DNA of 64,000 nt from NCBI GenBank assembly GCA_040266995.1, contig JAWRHV010000036.1:1-64000 (forward strand), given 5' to 3'. Each line of letters opens with the position of its first letter. Position 1 is the stretch's first letter. The DNA is from UBA4312 sp040266995. Lineage in GTDB: Bacteria > Bacillota_I > Bacilli_A > Erysipelotrichales > Erysipelotrichaceae. The position numbers were made by a program, and so were the translations under genes. The notes under the pieces were generated by a model. The model was not told the origin of the DNA, made no database searches, and worked only from the letters and a program-made list of their open reading frames with translations. Shown one piece after another: positions 43,838 through 53,455 of the stretch.

Positions 43838-45094
43838 ATGGAAAGAGTGTATTTATGTATTGATCTGAAATCCTTTTATGCTTCTGTGGAATGTGTGGAG
43901 AGAGGGCTGGATCCTCTGCGTGTCAATCTGGTCGTAGCCGATCCTTCCCGGGGGAACGGGGCCTTGTGCCTGGCGATTTCTCCGCATATGAAAACACAGG
44001 GAGTGAAAAACCGATGCCGGTTGTTTGAGATCCCGAAGCAGGTGGAATACATCACAGCTTTACCACGTATGCGGTTATATATGGAGTATGCTGCCTGGAT
44101 CTATCGGATTTTTTTAAAGTATGTTGCCAAAGAAGATATTCATGTCTATTCCATCGATGAATCCTTTCTGGATGTGACATCGTATTTAAAGCTGTACGGA
44201 ATGAACGCTCGCCAGCTGGCCCAGACAATTATCGCTGTGATCTTGAAGGAAACCGGGATCACAGCCACAGTTGGGATCGGACCGAATCTGTTTCTGGCTA
44301 AGGTAGCATTGGATATAATATCCAAACATGCGCCGGATTCGACAGGATATCTGGATGAGTCTTTGTTTAAACAATGGATGTGGCATCATCAGCCACTGAC
44401 GGATTTCTGGCAGATCGGGCCGGGGATTGCCCGCCGTCTGGCACGAAGAGGCATTGTGGATATGTGGGGCATTGCGCATTATCCGGAAAAGCTTTTATAT
44501 CAGGAATTCGGTATCAACGCCCGTTATCTGATCGATCATGCCTGGGGCCGGGAATCCACGACCATAGAGGAGATCCACCGCTATAAAGCCAAAGCGCATT
44601 CCATTTCCAACAGTCAGATCCTTTTTGAGGATTATTCGTATCAGGATGCTTTTCTGATTGTCAAAGAAATGGTGGATGTCAATGTGCTGACCTTGACCGA
44701 CCGGCACCTGGTCACCAATCGGATCAGCTTATCCATCGGGTATTCCAAGGATGTGATCCGCCCGACCGGTGCGATAACCAAAATTTCCAACTGTACCAAT
44801 TCCTACCGTATTCTTCTGCAGGAATTCAAACGTCTGTATGTACGGGTGACCAATCCATCGTATCCGATCCGCCGGATCGGTATCGGCTTTCACAATGTGA
44901 GAGATGAGATGTATGAATCGTATGATTTATTTACAGATATCCAGGAAGTGGAAAAAGAGAAAAAAATACAGGAAACGCTGGTGCGGATCCGCCAGCAGTA
45001 TGGAAAAAATGCGGTACTTAAAGGGATGAACCTGGAGGAAAAAGGAACCACTCGGAAACGGAATTTATTGATAGGAGGTCACAATGCTCAATAA
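43838..45094 (+). CDS. Y-family DNA polymerase (UmuC/UvrX type)
   Basis: 418 residues from ATG at 43838. Catalytic motifs: YLCIDLKSFYASVECVERGL (metal-binding Asp) and HVYSIDESFLDVT (Asp-Glu), TVGIGPNLFLAKVALD, then helix-hairpin-helix and little-finger domains, ending GMNLEEKGTTRKRNLLIGGH. Translesion polymerase. Followed by a YolD-family gene that overlaps its end by 11 bp, the usual partner in Bacilli. Confidence 0.88.
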   Translation: MERVYLCIDLKSFYASVECVERGLDPLRVNLVVADPSRGNGALCLAISPHMKTQGVKNRCRLFEIPKQVEYITALPRMRLYMEYAAWIYRIFLKYVAKEDIHVYSIDESFLDVTSYLKLYGMNARQLAQTIIAVILKETGITATVGIGPNLFLAKVALDIISKHAPDSTGYLDESLFKQWMWHHQPLTDFWQIGPGIARRLARRGIVDMWGIAHYPEKLLYQEFGINARYLIDHAWGRESTTIEEIHRYKAKAHSISNSQILFEDYSYQDAFLIVKEMVDVNVLTLTDRHLVTNRISLSIGYSKDVIRPTGAITKISNCTNSYRILLQEFKRLYVRVTNPSYPIRRIGIGFHNVRDEMYESYDLFTDIQEVEKEKKIQETLVRIRQQYGKNAVLKGMNLEEKGTTRKRNLLIGGHNAQ

Positions 45095-45422
45095 AGAACA
45101 TGCAGCCCGTGCGCAGATCTTTCAGCCCTTTGATTCCTTGAAAGGATTCAATGAGCTATTAAGGCAGCAGGAACAGCAGATCGTAGAAAGAAAAATTTTG
45201 TCCGAGGATGATCGTATGGAGCTGGATCGCCGGATCCATCTGGTCCGAAAAGGCCAGATCATCCGCATTGTCTACTATAACGGAAAGAACTATATCCGTC
45301 AGGAAGGCATGGTCGCCAAGATCAATTTGGAAATGAATTTTATTCAGATCGTACAGACAAAGATCGATATTCGGGATATTATAGAAATTGAAGGAGAAGG
45401 CCTGGAAAGGCCGTATTATTAA
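45084..45422 (+). CDS. YolD-family protein
   Basis: 112 residues with the YolD-like pattern: AARAQIFQPFDSLKGFNELL near the start and IVYYNGKNYIRQEGMVAKIN in the middle. AGGAGG site inside the umuC end. YolD proteins accompany Y-family polymerases and probably modulate them. The next gene starts 2 bp after its stop. Confidence 0.8.
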   Translation: MLNKEHAARAQIFQPFDSLKGFNELLRQQEQQIVERKILSEDDRMELDRRIHLVRKGQIIRIVYYNGKNYIRQEGMVAKINLEMNFIQIVQTKIDIRDIIEIEGEGLERPYY

Positions 45423-45424
45423 CT

Positions 45425-46147
45425 ATGATCGATCAAGTATTTGATGCCGGATTTCAAGTATTACAGGAGATCCGCGACACCCAAAAAGAAAACCTGGATG
45501 CCGCTGCCAAGATGATTGCCGATTGTTTTATCAATGGCCATACCTTCTTTGTGACAGGCAGCGGACATTCCCATACCGTAGCCGAAGAATTTTATGCCCG
45601 GGCCGGAGGTCTTGCGTTTGTCAAACCAATCTTGACCAGTGAATTAACGCTGGTAGAACATGCGACAAAGAGCACGTATCTTGAGCGGCTGCCGGGCTAT
45701 GCCGAGATTTTAACGGAAATATATCATGTGTCCCCGGAGGATGTTGTATTGGTGGCATCCAATTCCGGAAGAAATGCTTATCCGATCGAAATGGCCATGG
45801 ATTCCAAAAAAAGAGGGGCAAAGGTCATCGCCATCACGAATGGTAAACATTCTCGTGCAACCACGTCCCGTCATCCGTCCGGCAAGCACTTGATGGATCT
45901 GGCGGATATCGTGATTGATAACTGCGGGGTTCTCGGTGATTGTATCTTGCAGATCAAAGATCTGGATACAGCTCTCTGCCCGACCTCTTCCATGGCCAAC
46001 GCGTTTATTGTGCAGGCCATCAGTGTACAATGTGCCCGCTATATTCAAGATGCTGGTTTGATCCCACCTGTCTTTGTCAGTTCAAACAGCCAGTCTGATA
46101 CAGGGAGAAATGATGAATACTTTAAAAAATACACAAGGCAGTATTAA
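45425..46147 (+). CDS. SIS-domain sugar isomerase-like protein
   Basis: 240 residues with one SIS domain: FFVTGSGHSHTVAEEFYARA, VVLVASNSGRNAYPIEMAMD and AKVIAITNGKHS, plus an insert rich in His/Arg. Related to UPF0309-type phosphosugar-binding proteins. Substrate unknown. Sits in a tight run with umuC-yolD and the HAD gene. Confidence 0.8.
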   Translation: MIDQVFDAGFQVLQEIRDTQKENLDAAAKMIADCFINGHTFFVTGSGHSHTVAEEFYARAGGLAFVKPILTSELTLVEHATKSTYLERLPGYAEILTEIYHVSPEDVVLVASNSGRNAYPIEMAMDSKKRGAKVIAITNGKHSRATTSRHPSGKHLMDLADIVIDNCGVLGDCILQIKDLDTALCPTSSMANAFIVQAISVQCARYIQDAGLIPPVFVSSNSQSDTGRNDEYFKKYTRQY

Positions 46148-46607
46148 AAACATTGTCTTTCTGGACATTGATGGTGTTTTAAACTGCCGTAAGACCAGTG
46201 ATAGTATCAATGGCTTTGTCGGTATAGAGGATCAGAAGGTAGCTTTGTTAAAGGAGATCGTTGAGAAAACAGATTCTTATATCGTTCTGTCTTCCTCCTG
46301 GAAAAGAGACTGGGATCCCCAGGCCAAGGAACAAAAAGGAATTCTGATCCGCTACATGCTGGATAAACTGGCCAGCCAGGGCTTATCTCTGATTGACAAA
46401 ACCATCGACCATTGGATGGACCGTGGCCGGGGCATCTATAACTGGCTGCAGACCCATCCACATAAAAACTGGATAGTTCTGGATGATGAAATCTTTCCGG
46501 ATTATGAGGATTACGGAATTATGGAACATCTGATCAAGACCTCGTTTGTGGATGGAGGTCTACAGGCTGACCATGTCCGCCAGGCAATCAAATTATTAAA
46601 TAAATAA
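46113..46607 (+). CDS. HAD-like phosphatase domain protein
   Basis: 164 residues from ATG at 46113 (GGGAGAA box). IVFLDIDGVLNC carries the DxD nucleophile of HAD enzymes; VLSSSWKRDW and WIVLDDEIFPDYED provide the later motifs. Small cap-less member, probably a nucleotide or sugar phosphatase. Overlaps the SIS gene by 35 bp. Confidence 0.8.
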   Translation: MNTLKNTQGSIKNIVFLDIDGVLNCRKTSDSINGFVGIEDQKVALLKEIVEKTDSYIVLSSSWKRDWDPQAKEQKGILIRYMLDKLASQGLSLIDKTIDHWMDRGRGIYNWLQTHPHKNWIVLDDEIFPDYEDYGIMEHLIKTSFVDGGLQADHVRQAIKLLNK

Positions 46608-46615
46608 TTATATGT

Positions 46616-46660
46616 AAAGTGAACCAAAATCTGTATTTTCAACAGAAATGGTTCACTTTT
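46616..46660 (+). terminator. Terminator after the umuC-yolD-SIS-HAD run
   Basis: Ten-bp stem AAGTGAACCA / TGGTTCACTT followed by TTACTGCTTTTT. Confidence 0.7.
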
Positions 46661-46763
46661 ACTGCTTTTTAGAGCAGAAAAAGTCTTTTTCATAATTATT
46701 CTGTCGTTTTCGGGTATTCGCATTGAAATGATAAGCGTACGTTAATATACAGGAGGAGTTTAT

Positions 46764-47759
46764 ATGAATTATAAAGAGAATATTGAACGCATATTACATC
46801 CCGATAAGCGTTCAAAAATAGTCGGGATTGTTTTTGTGATTCTTACATTCTGGCTGATTGTATTCGCGATCGTATCAGCAACCGGAATCCTCGATCAAAA
46901 GAAAAAAGCAGACTTCTTTGATCCGATGCAAAGTGATCAAACCAACCAGGATGTCTATATTGATATCTTAGCTATCGATAATGACTGGTCAGCGCAGAAG
47001 GATGGAAAATATTACTACATGGCGGTGGATACCAATCCGTACTTTCTGTTGGTGGAAATGACACCGGAGGAATATGCGCAGATCGAAGGAACGATGAAAA
47101 TGAATTTAATGGTAAAGATGCCGGAGAAAGGCGGCGAAACGATCCGTCTCTATGGGCGTTCCACCACGATTCCATATGATGTTTTTCAAGCTGTATCGGA
47201 AACCTATGGCGTTGATGAGATAACGGTGACCGACCGGGTAGGATACAATTATCTGGAAGTCGGGGAGGCATCTTCAAATACTTTGACACCGGCTTTCGGG
47301 CTGGCTGCCTTTGTGACAGGTTGTATCGGCCTGAGCCTGATCCTGTATTCCCACAATAAAAACAAAAACATTTCACAGACGCTGCAGATGTTAGAACAGC
47401 AGGGAATGCTGGAAATGGCAGATAAGGAACTACAGGCCTCGGATACCGATCTATATGCCGGAGATCACTTTTTGATTTCCAAAAAAGATGGTCTGATCAT
47501 TCCATATCTGGATATTCAATGGATCTATCGCAAGGATATACGCAGAAGAATGATGACGGCAAACAGCTTCCTGGTATGCCATACCCGTACCATGCCAAAC
47601 CGTACATTAAATAACAGCCATGGAAAAGCCCAAAGAGAAGCGATGGACGAAGTATTACAGGTCGTTGCCCAGAAGAATCCGGCGGCTTTGATCGGCTTCA
47701 CACCGGAAAATGTAAAATTCTTTAATGAAAATTTTAAAAAAGGAAAGAAGAATGGATAG
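46764..47759 (+). CDS. Membrane protein with two helices, unknown function
   Basis: 331 residues. Helix 1 at about 18-42 (IVGIVFVILTFWLIVFAIVS), an external domain of about 140 residues, helix 2 at about 178-196 and a cytoplasmic domain of 130 residues with IPYLDIQWIYRKDIRRRMMT. AGGAGG site. Overlaps the preferred start of the next gene by 8 bp, so both act together. Function unknown; I can only describe the topology. Confidence 0.7.
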   Translation: MNYKENIERILHPDKRSKIVGIVFVILTFWLIVFAIVSATGILDQKKKADFFDPMQSDQTNQDVYIDILAIDNDWSAQKDGKYYYMAVDTNPYFLLVEMTPEEYAQIEGTMKMNLMVKMPEKGGETIRLYGRSTTIPYDVFQAVSETYGVDEITVTDRVGYNYLEVGEASSNTLTPAFGLAAFVTGCIGLSLILYSHNKNKNISQTLQMLEQQGMLEMADKELQASDTDLYAGDHFLISKKDGLIIPYLDIQWIYRKDIRRRMMTANSFLVCHTRTMPNRTLNNSHGKAQREAMDEVLQVVAQKNPAALIGFTPENVKFFNENFKKGKKNG

Positions 47760-48282
47760 AAAAAAACGATGGTTTGGAATAATTGCAGCGATCCTGGTTG
47801 TATCCGGGATTCTATGCTTTCTCTATTTCCGGATGACGGAACCTGTATGGAATGATATGCAAATCAAATCGTCGGAATCATTAAAAGTCGGCCAAGACTG
47901 GAAGGAAGCCAACGAAACGCTGATTAAAGAAGGCTTGACCGTCAATGATAAATTGTCTTTTATCCGTCTGTATGAGGATACCGATGAAATCGGAATGATG
48001 ATCCTCTGCGATGAAGAAGATCAAAAGATCACGATGCTTCACTATGATATAATTTCCGATCACAACGAAACGAAAGTTTATCTTGCAGGTCTGGATGTCA
48101 GAGAATCGACATACATGGATGTTTTAAAAAAGTTCGGCAACGAACGCCTTAAACAAAGTGTTGGAGATACGACGATCTATATGTGGAGAAAAGGAAAGCT
48201 GATGTTATTGCTGGAGACGGATCCAAAAGGAAATATCACCGCCTTTACAATATCAGACAGCACCAAACTAGAAAGCGAATAA
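47752..48282 (+). CDS. Membrane-anchored protein, unknown function
   Basis: 176 residues from ATG at 47752 (AGGAAAGAAG upstream). N-terminal helix WFGIIAAILVVSGILCFLYF then an external domain of alternating strands. The domain resembles small anchored lipoprotein-like modules (LKVGQDWKEANETLIKEGLT) but no lipobox is present. Co-transcribed with the two-helix protein; terminator AACCTCTG / CAGAGGTT with T7 follows at 48291-48320. Confidence 0.65.
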   Translation: MDRKKRWFGIIAAILVVSGILCFLYFRMTEPVWNDMQIKSSESLKVGQDWKEANETLIKEGLTVNDKLSFIRLYEDTDEIGMMILCDEEDQKITMLHYDIISDHNETKVYLAGLDVRESTYMDVLKKFGNERLKQSVGDTTIYMWRKGKLMLLLETDPKGNITAFTISDSTKLESE

Positions 48283-48290
48283 ATACAGAA

Positions 48291-48320
48291 ACCTCTGTTA
48301 AAAATACAGAGGTTTTTTTA
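48291..48320 (+). terminator. Terminator of the two membrane-protein genes
   Basis: AACCTCTG / CAGAGGTT stem followed by seven T residues. Confidence 0.8.
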
Positions 48321-48332
48321 AAATACGGATTT

Positions 48333-48364
48333 CAAAAACAATGTCAGGATGAATATCCTGACAT
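48333..48364 (-). terminator. Terminator of the surface-protein gene
   Basis: Perfect 11-bp stem AATGTCAGGAT / ATCCTGACATT with a 4-nt loop; on the minus strand it is followed by GTTTTTG. Confidence 0.75.
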
Positions 48365-48385
48365 TGTTAAAAGAGAAAATAAATT

Positions 48386-51300
48386 TTATTGATTCTTTTT
48401 CGAGCGCTTATAAATATAAACGGCTAAACAAATTAATAACGCAACAATGATAACGCCGAACACGATTGGTGTTGACTGGTTGGTCTGAACACCTGTCTGC
48501 AGACCTTTCTGCTTTGTAGGATCTTTCTTTTTCGGCTCTTTTTTAGGTGTGTTCTGCGTATTAGTTACGATAAATCCTTCTTTGGCATTTCCTGCGTAGG
48601 TTACTTTATATCCTTTTACAGCTTCCTCCTGGATCGTATATGTGATTTCTTTACCATCTTTATATTGATCCAGATCGGTAAATGTATACTGCCATTGGTT
48701 ATCTTTGTTTAATACGACGGAATCAATCTGTTTGCCATCGGCAAATAACTGAATGGTCACAGAATCGGTCGGTGTTCCTACCCATTTTTTGGTAACCGGA
48801 ACAGATACCTTACCGGTAATAGTATTGGTAATGGTAAAGCCGCTGCCAGCGGTACCGGATATACCGGTTGTATAGCCTTCAACAGCTGTTTCTTCTACCG
48901 TATATTCAATTTCATGACCATCGGTCTCATCATATTTTGGTAATTCAGTAAATGTGTAGGCCCAGTCATTGTCTGCGGATAGAGAAATAGTATCCACCAT
49001 GGTTCCATCTGCCATCAGCTGAATATCCACATAATCTGTTGGAGTTCCTACCCATTGTTTTTGTACCGGGATACTGATGGTTTCGATATTGGTATTGATG
49101 ATCGAGAATCCATTCTGTGCATCACCGGCAATCTCAACTTTATAGTTTTCGATCGGTGTTTCCTCCACCGTATATTCAATTTCATGGCCATCGGTCTCAT
49201 CGTATTTCGGTAAACCGGTAAATACATGGGACCAGTTGTTCTCAGCCGATAATGTGATTGTATCTGCTGTCTGATTGTCAGCCAGTAACTGAACGTCTAC
49301 GGAAGCCTGCTGCGGTCCTACCCACTGTTTGGTAACCGGAATATCAACGGTTTCCGTATTGTAGTTGTAAACGGTAAAGCCAGTACGGAAATCACCTTCT
49401 TGTCGACTATGGAAGTCTTTTGTTGTGGCTTCTACAATATCGTATGGAATCTCAGCGCCACTGTTTGCGTCATATTTCGGTAACCCGGTAAACGTATGCT
49501 GCCATTGATTCGCATCCGACAATACAACACTATCGATCTTTTCACCGTTGGAATATAAACGGATCTCCACGTCTTCGGCCGGCGGACCGATCCATTGCTT
49601 AACAACCGGAATATCGATTGTTTCGGTATTCGTATTGATAATGGTAAAGCTTCCACCGTTATCGACGATTTCGGATCTATATCCATTTAGATCTTGTTCC
49701 TGTACTTGATACGTATACTTTGTTCCATTCGGTGCATATTCTTCCAGATCGGTAAATGTACCAGACCAGTTGTTGGCTTCGTTTAAGACAAGTGTCTGAC
49801 TTAATGCCTCTTCCGTTGCGTTGCCCCCGTTTTCATAAGAACGGGAAATCGTGACAGTCACTGAATCTGCTGCTGGACCGATCCATTGTTTGTTGACCGG
49901 AATATCAATCGTATTTTTCTGATTTTTAACAGTACGGATCGCACCACCTCTAGGAGTCACTTCCAGATCGAATTCACTTTCCGAATCCAGGATCATATAC
50001 CCTGTTGGTGCCTGTATCTCTCTTACATGATATGTGCCTTGTGTTAAGGTATCTGAAGTAACAGTTCCATCAGCACCGGTAGTTAAGGTAAATTTATTTC
50101 CTTGACTGTCTTCCACTTCGAATACAGCCCCGGCCAGAACGATCGTATTGTCATCCGCATCCACTTTGGTAATCTTGATACGGCTGGCCAGATCGCCACC
50201 ACCGGTTCCACCGGATTGCGCGCCGACATGGGTCGCAGTGAATGTCTTAGATACTTCCGTTGAACTTAATAGTGCACTGTTTTTCAAAACAGTTCCCGGA
50301 GTATATGTACTTTGATACATTAACCGGTATTGATCGCCATTGACATTTCCCAAATTTAAGGTAAAGCTTGTTAGATCAGCAGAGAAGCTGACCATGGATG
50401 AAGCATCTACTTCTTCACTTGAAGTGTAATGTCCATAGGCGTCGTAAGATACTTTCAACAAGCGGAACGTTTCCGGTATAAAATGCTCGCCGGTTCCAGC
50501 CAAGGTATCTGTTACTACAGCGTTCGTCAGTGTATCTTGTCTATGATTGATACGGATAATCCATTGTGCACGGTCACTTACTTTATCAATTGACTGAGCC
50601 CATTTGGTGAAAATTTCATTATCCAGTTCTTTTTCGCCGATTACTGTCACTTCCGTAGAAGCTGATGTCGGATTGACTTCTCCATTGACGGTTACAGTGA
50701 ATGTGTTTGGTTCATCATATGTAATAGCCTGTCGGTTGAACTGCGCTGCTATATACATCGTTCCTTTTACGTTATACCGGTCTTCGACCGCATCCGTAAA
50801 TACCACATGGACCGTACCACCGGCATTGTTCGGACCCGGTGTAACATGGGCCGTGGCAACAACGTTGCCATCTTCATCCGTTAAATTGAAATCACTGGCA
50901 GTGACTCCCGCTGGAAACATCATGTTATCCGGTAGGGTGACATCAAAGTAATCGCCTGCATGCAGATCTTTTCCATAGCTGGAAGCATCCCAGTCCATGG
51001 CCAGATAGAAACGGTCCGTAAAGAAAATCCGGTCCACTGCCTGATGCGAAAGGTTCTCGATGGTGAAATTTGTAATCGCAACATCGACCATCTTTGCTTC
51101 TTGTGGTGCTTTCAATACAGGTGATTTGGAAACTAGATAGGCTGAAAAGCTGTTTGCATAAACGACAATATCCGAACTCTGTCCGGTTTGTGGTGCATCC
51201 ACGCTCTTCAGAATTTCACCACCGCCCTGATCGGAAACATGAACTACATCTAATGTTGCGGTTTCATCGTCTTCAATCGTTAACGGGCTGGCTGCATCAA

Positions 51301-51895
51301 CCGTAAATTCCACTGTAACCTGCTGGCCGTTGGAAGGCTGAACCTCCGATCCTTCTGCCGTGATAAAAGAAATGTCAAAACCAATGGCTTCTTCTCCTTC
51401 GGTTACCTGATCACGAAGTCCCTGGGCAACCTGGTTGTCCAAAGGCTGGATCGTTACATTGGTTCCTTCCGGGAAGCTGCCTGCCGGAGCGTTTACGTTG
51501 ACCGTTACGCCGTTATGGCTGGCATTTCCTGTAATCGGTGCCTGATTCCATTCTTCTTCCTTATCTTCCTCTTCTTCCTTATCTTCCTTATCTTCCTCCA
51601 TTTCATTTTTGTCCACAGTTCCTTCTTCCTGTGGAGGTGCATTTGGATTCTGCTCGGTTTCTACATCCGTTCCATTGTCTGTGTCTGTGGTTTTAGCAGG
51701 AGCCGGATCATCCGGTAAAGTTTCAGATTCCGGAGCCTGTGGTTCCGTTGTCTGTTCTTCAGCCACTGTAGTTGTTTCAACAATGGTTTCATCTGCTTCT
51801 GCTGCCTGAACAGATAGGATGGATTGTGTAGAGCCTTGCACTAATACAAAAGCACATAAAAAGCCGAGCCAGAATCTTTTAAGATTTTGTCTCAT
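48386..51895 (-). CDS. Large cell-surface protein with SpaA and five Cna_B domains
   Basis: 1169 residues from ATG at 51895 (GGGAG 6 nt upstream). Signal peptide with FWLGFLCAFVLVQG; acidic Glu/Pro/Asp linker (about 30-120); adhesin-like domains (about 120-570); a SpaA-type domain (ITKVDADDNTIVLAGAVFEV, EIQAPTGYM); then five Cna_B repeats of about 90 residues, each opening like IDIPVxKQWVG and closing with GFxIxNTN. C-terminal helix VFGVIIVALLICLAVYIYKR and basic tail, but the cell-wall signal is LQTGVQT instead of LPxTG. Likely adhesin or pilus-like protein. Preceded by a GGG repeat site. Confidence 0.85.
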   Translation of the reverse strand: MRQNLKRFWLGFLCAFVLVQGSTQSILSVQAAEADETIVETTTVAEEQTTEPQAPESETLPDDPAPAKTTDTDNGTDVETEQNPNAPPQEEGTVDKNEMEEDKEDKEEEEDKEEEWNQAPITGNASHNGVTVNVNAPAGSFPEGTNVTIQPLDNQVAQGLRDQVTEGEEAIGFDISFITAEGSEVQPSNGQQVTVEFTVDAASPLTIEDDETATLDVVHVSDQGGGEILKSVDAPQTGQSSDIVVYANSFSAYLVSKSPVLKAPQEAKMVDVAITNFTIENLSHQAVDRIFFTDRFYLAMDWDASSYGKDLHAGDYFDVTLPDNMMFPAGVTASDFNLTDEDGNVVATAHVTPGPNNAGGTVHVVFTDAVEDRYNVKGTMYIAAQFNRQAITYDEPNTFTVTVNGEVNPTSASTEVTVIGEKELDNEIFTKWAQSIDKVSDRAQWIIRINHRQDTLTNAVVTDTLAGTGEHFIPETFRLLKVSYDAYGHYTSSEEVDASSMVSFSADLTSFTLNLGNVNGDQYRLMYQSTYTPGTVLKNSALLSSTEVSKTFTATHVGAQSGGTGGGDLASRIKITKVDADDNTIVLAGAVFEVEDSQGNKFTLTTGADGTVTSDTLTQGTYHVREIQAPTGYMILDSESEFDLEVTPRGGAIRTVKNQKNTIDIPVNKQWIGPAADSVTVTISRSYENGGNATEEALSQTLVLNEANNWSGTFTDLEEYAPNGTKYTYQVQEQDLNGYRSEIVDNGGSFTIINTNTETIDIPVVKQWIGPPAEDVEIRLYSNGEKIDSVVLSDANQWQHTFTGLPKYDANSGAEIPYDIVEATTKDFHSRQEGDFRTGFTVYNYNTETVDIPVTKQWVGPQQASVDVQLLADNQTADTITLSAENNWSHVFTGLPKYDETDGHEIEYTVEETPIENYKVEIAGDAQNGFSIINTNIETISIPVQKQWVGTPTDYVDIQLMADGTMVDTISLSADNDWAYTFTELPKYDETDGHEIEYTVEETAVEGYTTGISGTAGSGFTITNTITGKVSVPVTKKWVGTPTDSVTIQLFADGKQIDSVVLNKDNQWQYTFTDLDQYKDGKEITYTIQEEAVKGYKVTYAGNAKEGFIVTNTQNTPKKEPKKKDPTKQKGLQTGVQTNQSTPIVFGVIIVALLICLAVYIYKRSKKNQ

Positions 51896-51964
51896 ACAAT
51901 CTCCCAATCATCTTATTCAGATGTCCTTTCTATGGATAACTATAGAGATTTATATAATGTAAAA

Positions 51965-51991
51965 ATACCCAAATAAGGTTTATTTATGCCC
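51965..51991 (-). promoter_or_regulatory. GGG direct repeat site 1 (surface protein promoter)
   Basis: On the minus strand GGGCAT (51991-51986), 15 nt, GGGTAT (51970-51965), then 10 nt and a -10-like TATAAA. Repeat period 21 bp. About 70 bp before the surface-protein start. Confidence 0.55.
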
Positions 51992-52115
51992 TTATATCAC
52001 AAATTCATAAAGGAAGTATCTGTTTGTTTTTTTATCTGATTCTCTCATTTTTCGCTTTTTAAAGGACAACATTGGACTAAAGTGTAGAAAGAAGGGAATG
52101 AAAAAGAGCTTCTGG

Positions 52116-52143
52116 ATACCCAAAAAAGTTAGGGCAAATACCC
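52116..52143 (-). promoter_or_regulatory. GGG direct repeat site 2, 22-bp period
   Basis: Two GGGTAT copies on the minus strand (52143-52138 and 52121-52116). No good -10 box follows at the expected distance, so it may be an upstream accessory site. The rest of 51992-52240 shows no gene. Confidence 0.4.
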
Positions 52144-52240
52144 AGAAAAGATATAACCAAAAGCGATGAAAGGGACTTTGCACTAAAGATTCTGTTTAAA
52201 ATATAAGTAATCAACAGGTAACAACTATGAAGGAGGATCT

Positions 52241-52609
52241 ATGCGTTTTTTTAAAGCAGCTGGCCGATACTACACAAAAGATGTGCCTGCGCTAGGGCAG
52301 TCGGATAGTCCCGAAGGAATCAGTGCGGAATGGATCATATCCGCTGTCAATCCACAGAATCGAATTGTGGTCAATCGGTCCGCATACTGGCCGAACCGGC
52401 AGATGCAGGTTCAGCTGTCTGACCATGTGGAACAAGTGATTCCCTTTGCGTCTATCCAGACCATTGAATTATGTACGTGCAAGGGAAAGAAGGAGGCAAC
52501 CGGTATCTGTATCACAGAGCAAACAGGCGGGAAATATATATTAGATGTAAAATCTGAAAAGGATGCATATTTGTATATCATGCAGCTGCACATGCTGACA
52601 GGAAAGTAA
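52241..52609 (+). CDS. Hypothetical protein
   Basis: 122 residues after AGGAGGATCT. Soluble, mixed strands and helices, no signal or helix in membrane. No family recognised. Downstream 27 bp lies another small gene on the same strand. Both lie between the two surface-protein genes, but nothing in the sequence ties them to that function. Confidence 0.55.
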   Translation: MRFFKAAGRYYTKDVPALGQSDSPEGISAEWIISAVNPQNRIVVNRSAYWPNRQMQVQLSDHVEQVIPFASIQTIELCTCKGKKEATGICITEQTGGKYILDVKSEKDAYLYIMQLHMLTGK

Positions 52610-52636
52610 GTTGTAAAAGAATAAGGAGCTATTTAT

Positions 52637-52909
52637 ATGCGAGTAGAGGATATCTTTTCTCATGATGAATTAAGAAAAATCAAAAACAGGATCCATCCAA
52701 GATCAGTTCACAAAAAGTATAAGAGATTCAATAATCTGACAGAAGAATTCTTGTTGATCCTAGACTCATCTCATCGCGAATTAACGCAGGAGGAGATGGA
52801 TCTATTGATCAAGCATGCGGACGTGATCGGTCAGCTGGAGCCGTCGTTGCAGGAACTGATGATTCGAGGCATGAAGAAAATCTATGAATACAGGAATACA
52901 GAAAGATAG
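52637..52909 (+). CDS. Hypothetical small protein
   Basis: 90 residues after AAGGAGC. Helical and strongly charged (for example IKNRIHPRSVHKKYKRFNNL). Not recognised; no motif for a catalytic site. Terminator GTAGAAAAG / CTTTTCTAC at 52944-52978 ends the pair of genes. Confidence 0.55.
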   Translation: MRVEDIFSHDELRKIKNRIHPRSVHKKYKRFNNLTEEFLLILDSSHRELTQEEMDLLIKHADVIGQLEPSLQELMIRGMKKIYEYRNTER

Positions 52910-52943
52910 ATTCATGTATATTATCAGATCTGGTTAAAGGCAA

Positions 52944-52978
52944 GTAGAAAAGACCGAATCATGTCCGGCCTTTTCTAC
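52944..52978 (+). terminator. Terminator after the two hypothetical genes
   Basis: GTAGAAAAG with CCG pairs to CGG and CTTTTCTAC, followed by GCTTTTG. Confidence 0.65.
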
Positions 52979-53004
52979 GCTTTTGATATGAAGAAAATGA
53001 GGAT

Positions 53005-53220
53005 CTAATCGTTCAGTAAAGAATGAAGCAGAATCAGGATAAAAACAACGAAAGCTATGATATAGAGGAAGGAAAGCTTTCTTTCATCAATGCTAGGCCA
53101 AAGGGCAGGCAATATGATGACAAAAGTAACAAGCAATATAAATAGTTCCCATCCCGGTATGAAGTTCGGAATAATTTGTATTGGATAAATTGTGTTTAAA
53201 TCGAGTTCATTGAAAGCCAT
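53005..53220 (-). CDS. Small membrane protein, two helices
   Basis: 71 residues with an AGGAGAG box 5 nt before the ATG. Two hydrophobic segments (WELFILLVTFVIILPALW and LYIIAFVVFILILLHSLL). No family recognised. A further minus-strand frame of up to 77 codons (53196-53429) overlaps its start and is also hydrophobic, but has no clear start signals. Confidence 0.5.
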   Translation of the reverse strand: MAFNELDLNTIYPIQIIPNFIPGWELFILLVTFVIILPALWPSIDERKLSFLYIIAFVVFILILLHSLLND

Positions 53221-53455
53221 TGTTCTCTCCTGATCCTATGTTTTATTTTTTCACGATTAAAAAAACGAAGATACCCAAAACCAACAGAAATAAAACCTAT
53301 TTGGATAAATGTGTTTGCGATTTCACTTTGATAGAAAAAGAAATGGTATAAAGGCAGTAAGGAGAACTTGATTTGGATCTTGTATTCGGTATGCACTTCA
53401 TAGATCGAAAAAACGACAATCAGAGACAATCAGAATAGTAAAGTAGGAAAACGAG

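Noticed and set aside
48500..49950. Long-period DNA repeats of about 270 bp
   Set aside because: Explained by the five Cna_B domains of the surface protein. They are diverged protein repeats, not a CRISPR array or recombination cassette.
53271..53276. Another ATACCC (GGGTAT) near the surface island
   Set aside because: No partner hexamer at 21 bp on either side and no promoter next to it. Not counted as a repeat site.
53196..53429. 77-codon hydrophobic frame overlapping the small membrane-protein gene
   Set aside because: It opens with a non-ATG codon and no ribosome site. Only the downstream 71-residue frame has start signals.
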